From contig SHVD01000003.1 in assembly GCA_009691185.1 (NCBI GenBank), positions 1 through 38,837 of the forward strand: a stretch of DNA of 38,837 bases, written 5' to 3'. The translations under genes and the position numbers were made by a program. The notes beneath the pieces were generated by a model. The model ran no database searches and had not been told where the DNA came from. It worked only from the letters and a program-made list of their open reading frames with translations. This DNA is from Candidatus Nanopelagicaceae bacterium. GTDB taxonomy: Bacteria > Actinomycetota > Actinomycetes > Nanopelagicales > Nanopelagicaceae. Positions 14,137 through 25,229 of the stretch are shown one piece after another (positions within the stretch are counted from its first letter, which is position 1; each line of letters starts with the position of its first letter).

Positions 14137-15342
14137 ATGAGCAAAACTGCCATAGCAAAAACTAATGTGGTTTTAGTAGATGCCGTTAGAACCCCATTTG
14201 GCAAAGCCGGATCTCTTTACTCTGGAACAAGAGCAGATGACATTATGGTGCGTTGTATTAGAGGATTACTAGAGCGAAATCCAAATCTACCAATTGATCA
14301 AATTGATGATGTAGCAATTGCTGCTGCAACCCAAACTGGTGATCAAGGAATGAATATTGGCCGCTCTGTTTCGATATTAGCGGGAATCCCAAAGACTGTA
14401 CCCGGTTACTCAATTGATCGCTGGTGTGCTGGCGCCCTCACTGCAGTCACCACTATCGCTGGTGGCATAAATATGGGTGCTTACGACCTTGCAATTGCTG
14501 GTGGGGTTGAACATATGGGAAATCATCCAATGGGTGATGGCATGGATCCAAACCCTAGATATCTAGCTGAAAAAATCGTTGATAACGATGCGCTGCAAAT
14601 GGGTGCAACCGCTGAGCGATTACATGACAAATTTCCGCATCTGACTAAAGAGCGGGCAGATAAATACGCCCTGGCTTCACAACAAAAAACTGCAGCTGCA
14701 TATGCGGCAAATAAAATTCAACCAGATTTAATTCCAGTTGCCACTCGAAGTGTTGAACTTGGTTGGGGAATGGCAACTGTAGATGAGCCACCTCGGCCAC
14801 AAACAACTTTGGAGGCTCTGGCAGCTCTTAAAACACCATTCAGGCCAGCTGGTCGAGTAACTGCTGGTAATGCTGCTGGATTAAATGATGGTGCAACCGC
14901 TGCCATCTTGGCATCAGAAAGTAAGGCAAAGGAGTTGAATCTTTCAATAAAAGCAAAGATGATCTCATTTGCATTTGCAGGTGTTGAGCCAGAGATTATG
15001 GGATATGGCCCAGTGCCTAGCACCATCAAAGCGTTGAAAAAAGCTGGCTTAGATATTGGTGATATTGGTTTGTTTGAAGTTAATGAAGCCTTTGCAATCC
15101 AAGTACTCTCATTTTTAGATCACTTTGGTATCGCCGATGATGATAAGCGGGTAAATATTTATGGCGGTGCTATTGCAGTAGGCCATCCATTGGCCTCTTC
15201 AGGGGTGAGATTAATTCTTAATCTGGCAAACGGTTTCAAAGAGCATCCTGAAGTGAAGTATGGAATTACTACCATGTGTATTGGATTGGGTATGGGCGGC
15301 ACGGTTATTTGGGAGAATCCAAACTACAAAGGCGATAAGTAG
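14137..15342 (+). CDS. fadA: Acetyl-CoA acyltransferase (thiolase, FadA-type)
   Basis: 401 residues. Thiolase landmarks: acylation cysteine C97 in DRWCAGALTAV, AGGVEHMG, the EVNEAFAIQ segment, GGAIAVGHPLASSG (H350) and CIGLGMGG (C381 as the general base). It cleaves 3-ketoacyl-CoA to acetyl-CoA and a shortened acyl-CoA. The next gene begins within its stop codon (TAGTG) and encodes the FadB-type partner, so the pair is a beta-oxidation alpha2beta2-type module, fed by the acyl-CoA synthetase at 4.5 kb. An acyl-CoA dehydrogenase is not in the window. A biosynthetic acetoacetyl-CoA thiolase role is less likely given the fadB partner. Confidence 0.9.
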   Translation: MSKTAIAKTNVVLVDAVRTPFGKAGSLYSGTRADDIMVRCIRGLLERNPNLPIDQIDDVAIAAATQTGDQGMNIGRSVSILAGIPKTVPGYSIDRWCAGALTAVTTIAGGINMGAYDLAIAGGVEHMGNHPMGDGMDPNPRYLAEKIVDNDALQMGATAERLHDKFPHLTKERADKYALASQQKTAAAYAANKIQPDLIPVATRSVELGWGMATVDEPPRPQTTLEALAALKTPFRPAGRVTAGNAAGLNDGATAAILASESKAKELNLSIKAKMISFAFAGVEPEIMGYGPVPSTIKALKKAGLDIGDIGLFEVNEAFAIQVLSFLDHFGIADDDKRVNIYGGAIAVGHPLASSGVRLILNLANGFKEHPEVKYGITTMCIGLGMGGTVIWENPNYKGDK

Positions 15343-17444
15343 TGGCTGAAGTTTTAACTGCTGCGCCGGACGAGGTCATCACCAAAGCGATCTTGCAATT
15401 AGTTTCACTTCAACCATTTGGTAATGGCGGCAAATTAGCATTGATTACCTTAGATAATGGCCTTGATTACAACCGTCCCAATACCTTTGGCGCTGCCTCT
15501 TTAGCATCACTTGCCTCTGCAATAGATGAGGCACAAAAAACTGAAGCTGTTGCGATTGCAGTGACTGGTAAACCATTTATTTTTGCAGCAGGTGCTGATC
15601 TATCTGCGATGCCTTTTTTAACGGATAAATCCCAAGCAATTGCCATCGGTGATCTTGGGCATGAGGTATTTTTAAAATTATACGAAAGCAAGAAACCAAC
15701 CTTTGCATTTATAAATGGTTTAGCTTTGGGTGGTGGTCTGGAGGTGGGCTTAAATTGCCACTATCGAACACTTTCTGCCACCGCTTTCACCGCACTGCCA
15801 GAGTGCTTCTTAGGATTAGTTCCGGGCTGGGGTGGGGCAACACTGCTGCCAAAATTAATTGGTCCTGAAAATGCGGTGCAAGTAATTATTGTCAATGCTC
15901 TAAATAACAACACCATGATGAAGGCAAAAGATGCTTTATCACTGGGTGTGGTGGATGCTGTTTATGAGCCGGTTGATTTCTTAGAAAACTCAGTCAAGTT
16001 TGTTGCTGATATTTTAGATGGCAATAAAAAGATCGACCGTAAAGACCACAGCAAAGATACTGCTGGCTTTGAAAAAGCTATCGCGACTGGCAAAGCAGTC
16101 ATTGCAAAAAAATATAGTGGCGCTCAAATCCCATCACCACTTGCAGCACTTGAGTTAATCAAAGCTGCGCAAAGTAACTCTGTCAGGGATGGATTTGCGG
16201 CAGAGACTAAAGTTTTAGCAGATCTAGTGATGAGTGATTCACTACGTGCCTCTTTATATGCCTTTAATCTAATTCAGAAGAAACGTAAAAAAGTTGAAGG
16301 AGCACCAAAGCCTGCACTGGCAAGAAAGGTTTCTCGAGTTGGTGTTGTCGGTGCAGGGCTTATGGCTGCACAGCTTGCGCTACTGATGCTTCGTAATCTT
16401 AAGGTTCCGGTGGTAATTACTGATTTAGATCAAGAGCGAGTTGATAAAGGATTGAGCTGGATTAAAAATGAGATTCAAAAGCTAGTTGATAAAAAGCGAG
16501 TTTCACCTGAAGGTGCCGCCAGATTGCTCTCAAATATTTCAGGCTCTGTCGATCAAAAGGTATTTGCTAATGCTGACTTTGTTATTGAAGCTATCTTCGA
16601 GGAGTTATCACTTAAACAGAAATTGTTCAAAGATCTGGAAGCAATTGTTACACCAGAGTGTGTAATAGCCACCAATACCTCATCTTTGTCAGTTGAGGCA
16701 ATGAGTGAAGGTTTAAAAAATCCAGAACGGGTAGTTGGCTTTCACTTCTTTAACCCAGTAGCAATCATGCCACTGCTTGAAGTAGCAAGAACTAGTAAGA
16801 CTGATGATGCCACCACTGCTACGGCGATTAATGTTGGTAAAGAATTAAAGAAAACGATGGTAATTGTTAAAGATGCACCAGCATTTGTAGTCAACCGCTT
16901 GTTAACCAGATTTATGGGTGAGGTCACCGATGCAATGGATGAAGGAACTGCCTATGAAGTAGCAGATGCTGCCATGGCTCCCCTTGGTTTTCCCATGTCC
17001 TCACTTGAATTACTCGGCTTAGTAGGTCCTGGTGTTGCCCTACATGTATCGCAAACTTTAAATAAGAATCTTGGACCAAGATATAAAGTCTCACCCACAA
17101 TGCAAAGATTTGTAAAAGAAGGTGTAAAAACTTTTTATGTTAAGGATGCAAATGGCGTGAACACTGTTAATCCAGCGGCTTTGGCACTGCTTGAAAAAGG
17201 TAGCTCACCATCGACTTCAGATCAGGTTAGAAGACGAGCACTAGAAGCATTAGCACTAGAAGCAAAAATGATGCTAGATGAAAAGGTGGTTGCAACTCCA
17301 CAAGAGATTGATATTTGTATGCTACTTGGCTCAGGTTGGCCGATACATTTAGGTGGGATCTTGCCTTACTTAGATCGAGAGGGAATTAGCGAAGCGGTTT
17401 GCGGCGCTCGTTTTCATCCGCCGGCAGTTGCATCTCTTCCTTAG
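15342..17444 (+). CDS. fadB: Multifunctional enoyl-CoA hydratase / 3-hydroxyacyl-CoA dehydrogenase (FadB-type)
   Basis: 700 residues, GTG start overlapping the thiolase stop by one base. The crotonase domain (about 1-300) shows [10 protein letters not shown] for the oxyanion hole and the catalytic glutamates in GGGLEVGL (E134) and ALPECFLGL (E154). The dehydrogenase part has the NAD fold [14 protein letters not shown] (333-346), [10 protein letters not shown], and the His-Glu dyad in [14 protein letters not shown] (H468, E480), followed by two C-terminal helical domains. It hydrates enoyl-CoA and oxidises the 3-hydroxyacyl-CoA product. The C-terminus ([17 protein letters not shown]) is complete. 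Its last 59 bp are also the 3' end of dxs on the other strand. Confidence 0.9.
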   Translation: MAEVLTAAPDEVITKAILQLVSLQPFGNGGKLALITLDNGLDYNRPNTFGAASLASLASAIDEAQKTEAVAIAVTGKPFIFAAGADLSAMPFLTDKSQAIAIGDLGHEVFLKLYESKKPTFAFINGLALGGGLEVGLNCHYRTLSATAFTALPECFLGLVPGWGGATLLPKLIGPENAVQVIIVNALNNNTMMKAKDALSLGVVDAVYEPVDFLENSVKFVADILDGNKKIDRKDHSKDTAGFEKAIATGKAVIAKKYSGAQIPSPLAALELIKAAQSNSVRDGFAAETKVLADLVMSDSLRASLYAFNLIQKKRKKVEGAPKPALARKVSRVGVVGAGLMAAQLALLMLRNLKVPVVITDLDQERVDKGLSWIKNEIQKLVDKKRVSPEGAARLLSNISGSVDQKVFANADFVIEAIFEELSLKQKLFKDLEAIVTPECVIATNTSSLSVEAMSEGLKNPERVVGFHFFNPVAIMPLLEVARTSKTDDATTATAINVGKELKKTMVIVKDAPAFVVNRLLTRFMGEVTDAMDEGTAYEVADAAMAPLGFPMSSLELLGLVGPGVALHVSQTLNKNLGPRYKVSPTMQRFVKEGVKTFYVKDANGVNTVNPAALALLEKGSSPSTSDQVRRRALEALALEAKMMLDEKVVATPQEIDICMLLGSGWPIHLGGILPYLDREGISEAVCGARFHPPAVASLP

Positions 17445-19320
17445 CATCACTTGCTACTACGCTGCTATGCCAGGTTACTAGCGAGCGCGCAATATTCTGA
17501 ACTGTAATTCCAAGGTCTTCTAGAATCTCAGCACGCTTGGCGTGCTCCAAAAATTCAAGTGGCAAGCCAATTGAGTGCACCGGCACATTTAATTGCGCAT
17601 CTCTAAACATCTCTGAAATGGTGCTGGCAATTCCACCATGCTTAATTCCATCCTCTAGCACAACAACATTTTTATATCGCTGGGCCATAGTGATTAAGGA
17701 TTTAGGCAAGGGCTTAACCCACCTTGGATCAATTACAGTTACTCCTACGCCTTCACGATAAGTCTGTGCGGCAGCTTCTACCGCAATTGCAGCGAAGGCT
17801 CCAACGCTGACCAACAAAACATCTGCGCTCTCACCACGATATAAAACATCGATGCCATCGCGTCGCTCAAAAGCTGGAATATCTGGATTTACCACACCTT
17901 TGGGAAAGCGGATCAGCGAAGGGGCATCTGCAATATCTAATGCCTCACGCAATGTCTCCTTTATTCGCTGGCCATCACGAGGGGCAGCAACATGCAAAGT
18001 TGGCACTATTCCAGTGAGGGCTAAATCCCACATTCCATTATGTGATGGTCCATCATCACCGGTAACACCTGCTCGGTCCAAAACAAAAGTAACACCGGCT
18101 TTATGCAGCGCCACATCAAGTAGTAACTGATCAAATGCTCGATTTAAAAATGTGGAGTAAACCGCCACTACGGGATGAAGGCCAGCGAATGCCATTCCTG
18201 CCGCAGAGGTAGCTGCGTGTTGTTCAGCAATCCCCACATCAAAGGTTCTATCTGGATACGCCTTTTCAAATTTGTCTAACCCAGTTGGTCCCATCATGGC
18301 AGCGGTAATCGCTACAACATCATCTCTTTCGCTACCAATTTTTACTAACTCTTCAGAGAAAATGCTGGTCCAACTCTTGCCCGCCTTGCTAAGTGGCTGC
18401 CCCGTCTCAATATCAACTACTCCAACTGCATGAAACTTCTCTGCTTCATCATTAATTGCTGGAGCATGCCCACGACCTTTTTCGGTTATCACATGGACTA
18501 AAACTGGTCTGCCAAAATCTTTAGCTATCTTTAAGGCTTTTTCGATTGCACCAATATCATGGCCATCAACTGGGCCAAAGTATTTAAGCCCAAGATCCTC
18601 AAACATTCCTTGCGGGGCGATGATATCTTTGATTCCCTTTTTTACTCCATGCAAGGTTTCATATATTGGCCCTCCCACAACTGGCGTCTTTTCAAGCACC
18701 CCTTTGCCCCAATCCAAAAACTTCTCATAGCCACTGGTAGTTCTAAGGGTGGATAAATATGTTGCTAGCCCGCCGATTGTCGGTGAGTAGGATCTTTCGT
18801 TATCATTGACAATAATTACTAACTTTTCTTTTTCACTTGTTGAAACATTGTTTAATGCCTCCCAGCTCATACCACCAGTTAATGCACCGTCACCAACCAC
18901 ACAAACTACAGTACGATCTTTTTGATTGGTCAATGAAAATCCTTTGGCAATACCATCACTCCAAGACAGGGCGGTTGAGGCGTGGGAGTTCTCCACCACA
19001 TCATGTTCACTCTCGCTTCTATTTGGATAACCGGCTGCGCCACCTCTTTGACGAAGTTTGGCAAAACTAGCCATACGTCCAGTTAGTAATTTATGGACAT
19101 AGCTTTGATGTCCAGTATCAAAAACAATTACATCTTTTGGTGATTTAAATACTCGATGAATGGCAATTGTTAACTCAACTACACCAAGATTTGGTCCAAG
19201 GTGCCCACCAGTCTTTGAAACTTGTTCAATTAGAAAGGTACGTATTTCTGATGATAATTGACTTAACTGCTCAACTGAAAGCCCTTTGAGATCATCTGGG
19301 GATTTAATCTGCTCCAACAT
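17386..19320 (-). CDS. dxs: 1-deoxy-D-xylulose-5-phosphate synthase
   Basis: 644 residues. Thiamine-diphosphate and substrate motifs: [10 protein letters not shown] (H40), [15 protein letters not shown] (H71), GDGALTGG (143-150) with downstream EALNN and IIVNDN, and the transketolase-type catalytic glutamate in [11 protein letters not shown]. It condenses pyruvate and glyceraldehyde-3-phosphate to DXP, the first step of the MEP isoprenoid route, also feeding thiamine and pyridoxal synthesis. The full-length family size is ~620-640; the extra is a charged C-terminal tail ([20 protein letters not shown]) lying in the 59-bp overlap with fadB. Start ATG at 19320, with TAAACT 6 nt upstream. Confidence 0.94.
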   Translation of the reverse strand: MLEQIKSPDDLKGLSVEQLSQLSSEIRTFLIEQVSKTGGHLGPNLGVVELTIAIHRVFKSPKDVIVFDTGHQSYVHKLLTGRMASFAKLRQRGGAAGYPNRSESEHDVVENSHASTALSWSDGIAKGFSLTNQKDRTVVCVVGDGALTGGMSWEALNNVSTSEKEKLVIIVNDNERSYSPTIGGLATYLSTLRTTSGYEKFLDWGKGVLEKTPVVGGPIYETLHGVKKGIKDIIAPQGMFEDLGLKYFGPVDGHDIGAIEKALKIAKDFGRPVLVHVITEKGRGHAPAINDEAEKFHAVGVVDIETGQPLSKAGKSWTSIFSEELVKIGSERDDVVAITAAMMGPTGLDKFEKAYPDRTFDVGIAEQHAATSAAGMAFAGLHPVVAVYSTFLNRAFDQLLLDVALHKAGVTFVLDRAGVTGDDGPSHNGMWDLALTGIVPTLHVAAPRDGQRIKETLREALDIADAPSLIRFPKGVVNPDIPAFERRDGIDVLYRGESADVLLVSVGAFAAIAVEAAAQTYREGVGVTVIDPRWVKPLPKSLITMAQRYKNVVVLEDGIKHGGIASTISEMFRDAQLNVPVHSIGLPLEFLEHAKRAEILEDLGITVQNIARSLVTWHSSVVASDAKEEMQLPADENERRKPLR

Positions 19321-19326
19321 GGGTAT

Positions 19327-19332
19327 AGTTTA
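19327..19332 (-). promoter_or_regulatory. -10 box of dxs, leaderless geometry
   Basis: TAAACT on the minus strand, 6 nt before the ATG at 19320; no Shine-Dalgarno site in between. Confidence 0.48.
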
Positions 19333-19357
19333 AAGGGTACTTACTTATTTTTACGAT

Positions 19358-22018
19358 CTACTTGCTTAATAATGAGCGTAATACGTACTGCATAATCCCG
19401 CCGTGGCGATAGTAATCTGCCTCACCTGGAGTATCAATCCGCAATTTTGCCTTAAATTTCTTCTCCCCAGCTATCACCTCAACCTCTTTCGGGGTTTGAC
19501 CATTATTTAATTGATCAACACCGGTAATAGTAAATACCTCACTGCCATCTAATCCAAGAGTGGCGGTACTTTGACCATCTAAGAATTGCAATGGCAACAC
19601 TCCCATACCAATCAAATTAGATCTGTGAATTCTTTCAAATGATTCTGCGATTACTGCGCGAACACCAAGCAATGCAGTTCCCTTTGCTGCCCAATCTCGG
19701 GAGGAGCCAGAGCCGTACTCTTTTCCAGCTAAAACCACCAGCGGTACATTGGCATTGATGTAAGCACAGGATGCATCATAAATTGTTGTTTGCTCACCAT
19801 TTGCTAGGAAGTTTTTAGTAAAACCACCTTCAACACCGTTGAGTAATAAGTTTTTAAGTCGAATGTTGGCAAAGGTGCCGCGGATCATTACCTCATGATT
19901 TCCACGTCTTGATCCATAGGAGTTGAAATCTGCTCGATCAATTCCATGTTTAGCTAAGTATTTTCCAGCAGGTGAATCAACCTTGATATTTCCAGCAGGT
20001 GAAATGTGATCTGTTGTCACTGAATCACCAAGCACTACTAATACTCGAGCACCTGCGATATTTGTAACGGGCTTTGGCTTTGCTGGCATATTATCAAAGT
20101 AGGGCGGTTTTCGAACATAGGTAGATTTAGCATCCCATTCAAAAGTTTTTCCACTTGGAGTATCAAGTGATTTCCATCTTTTATCACCATCAAAAACTGA
20201 TGCGTAATCTTTGATAAACATTTCTGATGAAATTGATTCTCCAACTACCTTATCTATTTCAGCAGTAGTTGGCCAGATATCTTTAAGGAATACCGGCTGA
20301 CCATCACTGCCATTACCAATTGGATCTTTTTCGAAATCATGGTTCATCGAGCCAGTTAGTGCGTAAGCAACCACCAATGGTGGTGAGGCTAGATAATTCA
20401 TCTTTACATCTGGTGAAATTCTTCCCTCAAAATTACGATTTCCAGAAAGTACCGCCGAAACCGCTAAATCATTTTCATTAATTGCCTTGCTGATATCAAC
20501 TGGAAGCGGACCTGAGTTTCCAATACAGGTTACACAACCATATCCAACGAGATTAAAACCCAGCTTTTCCATATAGAAGGTAAGACCTGCTTTATCGTAA
20601 TAATCAGTAACCACCTTTGAGCCAGGGGCTAAAGTCGTCTTTACCCATGGCTTACTGGTCAATCCTTTTTCTACCGCTTTTTTAGCAAGCAAAGCTGCGC
20701 CAATCATTACCGATGGATTTGAAGTATTAGTACACGAGGTAATTGATGCAATCACTACATCACCATTAGTCACTGTTGTTGCTTTGCCATTAACCTTCAC
20801 ATCGATCTTATTTTTGTTTGTTTTATCAGTGAAATAAGTTGGCAGCACACTCTGATACGCACCCTTTGCATCTCGCAGTGAAATACGATCTTGCGGTCGC
20901 TTAGGACCAGCAATTGATGGCACCACAGTTGTCAGATCCAACTCCAGTTTTTCAGAGTATCTAGGTTTTGCAGCTGGATCGTGCCAAAGGCCATTCACTT
21001 TTGCATACTTTTCAACTAACTCTAATTGTTCTGCGGTGCGTCCAGTTAGTTTTAAGTAGCGAATTGTCTCCTCATCAATTGGAAATATCGCACAAGTTGA
21101 TCCATACTCTGGGGACATATTTCCAATAGTTGCGCGATTGGCCATTGGCAAAGCCGAAACTCCTGGACCATAAAACTCAACAAATTTTCCAACTACACCA
21201 TGCTTTCGAAGCATCTGAGTAATGGTTAAAACTAGGTCAGTAGCAGTAGTACCTGTTGGTAATTTTCCATTTAATTTAAAGCCAACTACTTTTGGAATTA
21301 GCATAGATACTGGCTGACCAAGTAATGCCGCCTCTGCTTCAATGCCGCCAACACCCCAACCTAAAACCCCTAATCCATTAACCATGGTGGTGTGAGAATC
21401 GGTGCCAACAACTGTGTCTGGGTATGCTTGCAATGTTCCATTTACAACCCTGTTCATTACTACCCGAGCCAAATACTCAATATTTACTTGGTGAACAATC
21501 CCAGTTCCAGGTGGCACAACTTTAAATTCATCAAATGCACTTTGTCCCCATCGTAAAAAGCGATACCGCTCTTTATTTCGCTGATACTCAATATCAACAT
21601 TCTGCTCAAATGCATCTTTAGTACCAAAAAGATCTGCAATTACTGAGTGATCAATTACCAACTCCGCTGGGGAGAGTGGGTTCACCTTTGCTGGATCCCC
21701 ACCTAGATCTGCTATTGCCTCTCGCATTGTTGCCAGATCAACGATGCATGGCACGCCTGTGAAATCCTGCATAATCACTCGGGCGGGTGTGAATTGAATT
21801 TCGTTATCAGGTTCAGCTGATGGATCCCAGTTTGCGAGTTTTTTTATCTGGTCAGCGGTAATATTTGCGCCATCTTCAGTGCGAAGTAAATTCTCAAGAA
21901 GTATTTTTAAACTAAACGGTAAATCCTTTGCTTCAGCAAAAGCTGTAATATCAAATACTTCATAGGACTCACCTGCTGCTTCTAATGTGGTTTTGGCCTT
22001 AAATGAATTCTTACTCAA
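19358..22018 (-). CDS. acnA: Aconitate hydratase (AcnA type)
   Basis: 886 residues, the size of the monomeric AcnA/IRP class. Seen: [30 protein letters not shown], the first 4Fe-4S cysteine in [14 protein letters not shown], the other two in [14 protein letters not shown], and the C-terminal swivel domain with [25 protein letters not shown] and [15 protein letters not shown]. It interconverts citrate and isocitrate in the TCA cycle. The only well-placed start is TTG at 22018, with an AAGG a few bases upstream as a weak ribosome binding site and a GGGG tract further up, so this gene seems to be translated from a leadered mRNA, unlike its neighbours. A TAGGAT further upstream may be its -10. 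Confidence 0.94.
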   Translation of the reverse strand: MSKNSFKAKTTLEAAGESYEVFDITAFAEAKDLPFSLKILLENLLRTEDGANITADQIKKLANWDPSAEPDNEIQFTPARVIMQDFTGVPCIVDLATMREAIADLGGDPAKVNPLSPAELVIDHSVIADLFGTKDAFEQNVDIEYQRNKERYRFLRWGQSAFDEFKVVPPGTGIVHQVNIEYLARVVMNRVVNGTLQAYPDTVVGTDSHTTMVNGLGVLGWGVGGIEAEAALLGQPVSMLIPKVVGFKLNGKLPTGTTATDLVLTITQMLRKHGVVGKFVEFYGPGVSALPMANRATIGNMSPEYGSTCAIFPIDEETIRYLKLTGRTAEQLELVEKYAKVNGLWHDPAAKPRYSEKLELDLTTVVPSIAGPKRPQDRISLRDAKGAYQSVLPTYFTDKTNKNKIDVKVNGKATTVTNGDVVIASITSCTNTSNPSVMIGAALLAKKAVEKGLTSKPWVKTTLAPGSKVVTDYYDKAGLTFYMEKLGFNLVGYGCVTCIGNSGPLPVDISKAINENDLAVSAVLSGNRNFEGRISPDVKMNYLASPPLVVAYALTGSMNHDFEKDPIGNGSDGQPVFLKDIWPTTAEIDKVVGESISSEMFIKDYASVFDGDKRWKSLDTPSGKTFEWDAKSTYVRKPPYFDNMPAKPKPVTNIAGARVLVVLGDSVTTDHISPAGNIKVDSPAGKYLAKHGIDRADFNSYGSRRGNHEVMIRGTFANIRLKNLLLNGVEGGFTKNFLANGEQTTIYDASCAYINANVPLVVLAGKEYGSGSSRDWAAKGTALLGVRAVIAESFERIHRSNLIGMGVLPLQFLDGQSTATLGLDGSEVFTITGVDQLNNGQTPKEVEVIAGEKKFKAKLRIDTPGEADYYRHGGIMQYVLRSLLSK

Positions 22019-22055
22019 CGCCTTAAACCCCTTTTCACCTATTTCTGAGCTAATC

Positions 22056-23261
22056 CTATCTTGTTACTGGTGAAAAACTAGCCACGCACTCTATGTGCTG
22101 AGTCATTGGAAAAAGATCAAAGGCTTGGATGTGATCCAACTTATAACCACTTTCCACCAAAGTTTTAGCATCTCGGGCCAACGCAGCTGGATCACACGCA
22201 ACATAAAGTATTTTCCTTGGGCCAAATTTAACCATCTGTTTAACTACCACCTCACCAGCACCAGTTCTTGGTGGATCTAGCAGGATCAAATCTGCTCGCT
22301 TAACAATTGGCAACTGCTGGGCAACTAGACCTTGCAAAATTTTAACATTTTGCTTATTTGCAAATATCCGCCTGGCATCTGAAACAGCTGTTTTATCACT
22401 CTCAATTAAGGTGACAAAACCTTGATCACCAACCTCTTTCAGGATTGCTGCTGCAAATAAACCAACGCCTGAGTAAAGATCACAAATGTGATCACTTTTC
22501 TTGATATCAAGTAACGAAATCACCGCTTTAACTAATTCAACTGGCGCAGCCTTATGACTTTGCCAAAAGGTATGTGGTGAAATTTTAAAGGAGTTACCAC
22601 CTACTTGTTCAACAATTTGAGTTGGTCCACTAATGCTTCTGCCTGATCTCATAACAGAAACCTCATTAGTGCTTGAAACGGCAACCTCAACTCGGGCATC
22701 AGATTTCCAACTACGAGTTGCTAGCCCACTAACATCCATTCTGGAATCGGCGATTAAGCAATCTTTAATCTCAATTACATCATTACTTCTAGCTCCAAAA
22801 AAACCAATCTGACCGTTGGCAGAAACGGCAAAATCCATTCGAGTTCGCCAATGCAGGCCATCTGTTGGTTCCACCGCACTCACTTTTAGATCAAACCCAA
22901 TCTGATCTAGATCAATTTTTCCAATTCGTAAAAATTGTTCTTTGACTATGTTCGCTTTAAGTTCCCGCTGCTTTTCAAGTGTTATGTGTTGGAAATCGCA
23001 GCCACCACAGCTACCGGCATACTTACATGGCGGTGAAACCCGATCAGTTGAAGGATTTATTACTTCAATAACATCTGCGTGGGCAATTTTTGCACTAACT
23101 CCAGTAATTTTTATCTTCACTAATTCATCTGTTATGCCGTGGCGGACAAAAATAACTTGACCGTTATAACGTGCGATGAAGTGTCCGCCATGTGCAATCG
23201 GACCAATTTGGACCTCAATTACTTGGCCAATTTTTAACCGCTCCTGAGCGTTCAATTCCAT
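22056..23261 (-). CDS. TRAM-domain class I SAM-dependent RNA methyltransferase (TrmA/RlmCD family)
   Basis: 401 residues. An N-terminal TRAM domain (about 8-68) is followed by an Fe-S binding pattern C79, C85, C88 and C168 ([10 protein letters not shown] and IKDCLIAD). The SAM-binding core has [12 protein letters not shown], the [10 protein letters not shown] motif, the nucleophile in [12 protein letters not shown] and the terminal IECVASF with the catalytic glutamate. These are features of 5-methyluridine methyltransferases acting on rRNA or tRNA; the exact site is not predictable. It corresponds to M. tuberculosis Rv2689c beside ceoB. The amino-acid permease often found between them is absent here: the divergent trkA gene starts 32 bp away. 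TAGGCT lies 7 nt before the ATG. Confidence 0.87.
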   Translation of the reverse strand: MELNAQERLKIGQVIEVQIGPIAHGGHFIARYNGQVIFVRHGITDELVKIKITGVSAKIAHADVIEVINPSTDRVSPPCKYAGSCGGCDFQHITLEKQRELKANIVKEQFLRIGKIDLDQIGFDLKVSAVEPTDGLHWRTRMDFAVSANGQIGFFGARSNDVIEIKDCLIADSRMDVSGLATRSWKSDARVEVAVSSTNEVSVMRSGRSISGPTQIVEQVGGNSFKISPHTFWQSHKAAPVELVKAVISLLDIKKSDHICDLYSGVGLFAAAILKEVGDQGFVTLIESDKTAVSDARRIFANKQNVKILQGLVAQQLPIVKRADLILLDPPRTGAGEVVVKQMVKFGPRKILYVACDPAALARDAKTLVESGYKLDHIQAFDLFPMTQHIECVASFSPVTR

Positions 23262-23268
23262 AGGAGTG

Positions 23269-23274
23269 AGCCTA
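23269..23274 (-). promoter_or_regulatory. -10 box of the TRAM methyltransferase gene, leaderless geometry
   Basis: TAGGCT on the minus strand, 7 nt before the ATG at 23261. It lies only 6 bp from the divergent -10 of trkA, so the two promoters share one short control region. Confidence 0.45.
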
Positions 23275-23280
23275 TGGGTG

Positions 23281-23286
23281 TAAGTT
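23281..23286 (+). promoter_or_regulatory. -10 box of the trkA pair, leaderless geometry
   Basis: TAAGTT, 7 nt before the GTG at 23294. An overlapping TATACT (23286-23291) is a better consensus match but would place the transcript start inside the gene, so TAAGTT fits the chosen GTG better. Confidence 0.4.
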
Positions 23287-23293
23287 ATACTTT

Positions 23294-23959
23294 GTGCACG
23301 TTGTAATTATGGGTTGTGGCCGAGTCGGCTCCACCTTGGCGGTAGATCTACAAAAAGCTGGTCACACCGTTGCGGTGATTGATCAAAACCGAGAAGCCTT
23401 CCGAAGATTAGGTGCTGATTTTAATGGTCGCACAGTTGCCGGAGTTGGCTTTGATCGAGACACACTTTTGGAAGCTGGCATTGAAAAGGCAGATGCATTT
23501 GCTGCCGTATCAAATGGTGATAACTCAAATATTTTAGCTGCTCGTGTAGCCAGAGAGAATTTTGGTGTAAAAAATGTTGTTGCTCGTATTTATGATCCAG
23601 GCCGAGCTGAAATTTATCAACGGCTTGGTATCCCAACTGTAGCAACCGTGCTTTGGACCACCGATCAAATTATGCGAAGACTTACACCAGATGGCACAAA
23701 ATCTGAGTGGCGAGATGCAACTGGAAGTGTGCAATTAGTTGAAGTAAACCTGCATAAGGGTTGGTATGGTGAACCAGTTTTCTTACTTGAGAAAAATACC
23801 GGCGCTAGAGTGGCATTCATAACCCGCTTAGGTGAAGGGCTGCTGCCAGATGAGCACACAGTTCTGCAAGAAGGTGATCTTGTTCATCTACTTATCGGGG
23901 AGAAAAAGATTTCTAATACCGAAAAAACTCTAGCTAAATCACCAGTGGGTGAGAAATGA
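23294..23959 (+). CDS. ceoB: TrkA-family K+ transport regulatory subunit (CeoB-type)
   Basis: 221 residues with a TrkA_N Rossmann domain (VVIMGCGRVGSTLAVDLQKAGHTVAVID, NAD/nucleotide-binding GxGxxG) and a TrkA_C ligand domain from about residue 140 (LVEVNLHKGWYGEPV...LQEGDLVHLLIG). Such subunits gate K+ channels of the Trk/Ktr type in response to nucleotides such as NAD(H), ATP or c-di-AMP. The start is GTG at 23294, which gives the family's usual N-terminus. The second trkA overlaps by 4 bp (ATGA). No membrane pore subunit is present in the window, so the partner must be elsewhere. Equivalent to M. tuberculosis Rv2691 by position. Confidence 0.87.
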   Translation: MHVVIMGCGRVGSTLAVDLQKAGHTVAVIDQNREAFRRLGADFNGRTVAGVGFDRDTLLEAGIEKADAFAAVSNGDNSNILAARVARENFGVKNVVARIYDPGRAEIYQRLGIPTVATVLWTTDQIMRRLTPDGTKSEWRDATGSVQLVEVNLHKGWYGEPVFLLEKNTGARVAFITRLGEGLLPDEHTVLQEGDLVHLLIGEKKISNTEKTLAKSPVGEK

Positions 23960-24609
23960 GAATCGCAATCGCTGGGGCTGGAAATGTGGGCAGGGCGATT
24001 GCGCGGGAGTTGCTAGAAAACGGCCATCAAGTTCTGCTGATAGATAAGGATCCAGAGGCATTAAAAATGGATTCTGTTCCAAGTGCGGAATGGTTATTAG
24101 CAGATGCCTGTGAAATAACCGCTTTAGATCAAGCCAAGCTGGATAGCTGCCAAGTTTTAGTAGCTGCAACTGGTGATGACAAAGTAAATCTTGTTGCCTC
24201 ACTTTTAGGTAAGACTGAGTACGGCGTGCCAAGAGTGGTTGCTCGAGTTAACCACCCAAAAAATGAATGGATGTTTGACTCTGCCTGGGGTGTTGATGTT
24301 GCAGTTTCTACCCCAAGAATTATCTCTGCCCTGGTGGAGGAGGCGGTAAGTGTTGGCGATGTAGTACGGCTATTTTCCTTTAGAAAAGGTGAGGCAAACT
24401 TAGTGGAGATAACTTTGCCAGATACAGCCGCCTGCTGCGGAAAGACTGTTGGTGAGGTAGTACTTCCAGAGGATGCCAGTATTGCAGCCATTGTTAGAGA
24501 TGGTCATGTGCTGACACCTAAAGATCATGATGTTTTTACTGCAGGTGATGAACTACTTTTTGTGGCATCAGCCAAAGCTGAGGCGCAGTTGAAGGCCTGT
24601 TTTATTTAA
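23956..24609 (+). CDS. ceoC: TrkA-family K+ transport regulatory subunit (CeoC-type)
   Basis: 217 residues, same domain plan as the preceding gene: Rossmann IAIAGAGNVGRAIARELLENGHQVLLIDKD, then TrkA_C from about residue 140 (LVEITLPDTAACCGKTVGEVVLP...FTAGDELLFVA). Tandem distinct TrkA proteins with an ATGA overlap suggest they form a heteromeric gating ring. The Asp at the end of the second strand (LLIDKD) favours NAD binding. The gene ends in a TTAA tetranucleotide shared with the stop codon of the convergent DUF3159 gene. Equivalent to M. tuberculosis Rv2692 by position. Confidence 0.87.
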   Translation: MRIAIAGAGNVGRAIARELLENGHQVLLIDKDPEALKMDSVPSAEWLLADACEITALDQAKLDSCQVLVAATGDDKVNLVASLLGKTEYGVPRVVARVNHPKNEWMFDSAWGVDVAVSTPRIISALVEEAVSVGDVVRLFSFRKGEANLVEITLPDTAACCGKTVGEVVLPEDASIAAIVRDGHVLTPKDHDVFTAGDELLFVASAKAEAQLKACFI

Positions 24610-25229
24610 TTTACTTTAGTTGTTGGTGTTTTTCTTAGAATTTGCCAAGTACCCCAAGCGGTTAATATAAATAGTGGATACCCCATAAACAATCTAGCGG
24701 TGCCAAGTGCGTTCACATTTCCACTTTGATAAAGCGGGTATTGAATCAGTAATCTGGCAACAAACATACAAACCCATAACCACCCCGCCTTTATATAAGC
24801 ATTTAATCTAGCTGGATCTTTGCGCCACATTAAGTTCTCTCCCAGAATGGGTCCCAGCGTTAAGCCCAATATTGGCCACTTAATTAAATTAGTAACTGTA
24901 TACATCAATGCATATCCAGCATTTATCCATAATCCAGGCAAATAAAAATCAGCAGCGCTGCCACTTCGCTTGGATATTAATGCACAAATTGCAACTCCAA
25001 TTAATCCAGAAAATGCATGCTGAACAGTTTCTCGCTTCAGCAACCGGATTAGCGTCAAAAAAGTTGATAACCCAACAGCGGCGTAAATGGCAGCATTTAT
25101 TTCTCGACTTGATAAGTTAAAGACAATTAAAAAAACTAAAGCAGGAAGCCCTGAATCTATTAGTCCACGTTTGCCACCTAGTGCGTTAACAACCTTGTCT
25201 TTATCCTCGCTGTGTCCTTCATAACTCAT
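24606..25229 (-). CDS. DUF3159 family membrane protein
   Basis: 207 residues, with a polar N-terminus (about 20 residues including NALGGKRGLIDSGLPALVF, the family's opening motif) and about five to six membrane helices; conserved RETVQHAFSGLIGV, TNLIKWPILGLTLGP and a positively charged C-terminus. The family is restricted to actinobacteria and has no established function; it is regularly next to ceoB/ceoC and dut (M. tuberculosis Rv2693c), suggesting a link to potassium or envelope homeostasis that is inference only. Its ATG overlaps the dut stop (ATGA), so it is translationally coupled to dut. In many actinobacteria DUF3710 and an OB-fold gene lie between dut and this gene; here they are missing. 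Confidence 0.83.
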   Translation of the reverse strand: MSYEGHSEDKDKVVNALGGKRGLIDSGLPALVFLIVFNLSSREINAAIYAAVGLSTFLTLIRLLKRETVQHAFSGLIGVAICALISKRSGSAADFYLPGLWINAGYALMYTVTNLIKWPILGLTLGPILGENLMWRKDPARLNAYIKAGWLWVCMFVARLLIQYPLYQSGNVNALGTARLFMGYPLFILTAWGTWQILRKTPTTKVN

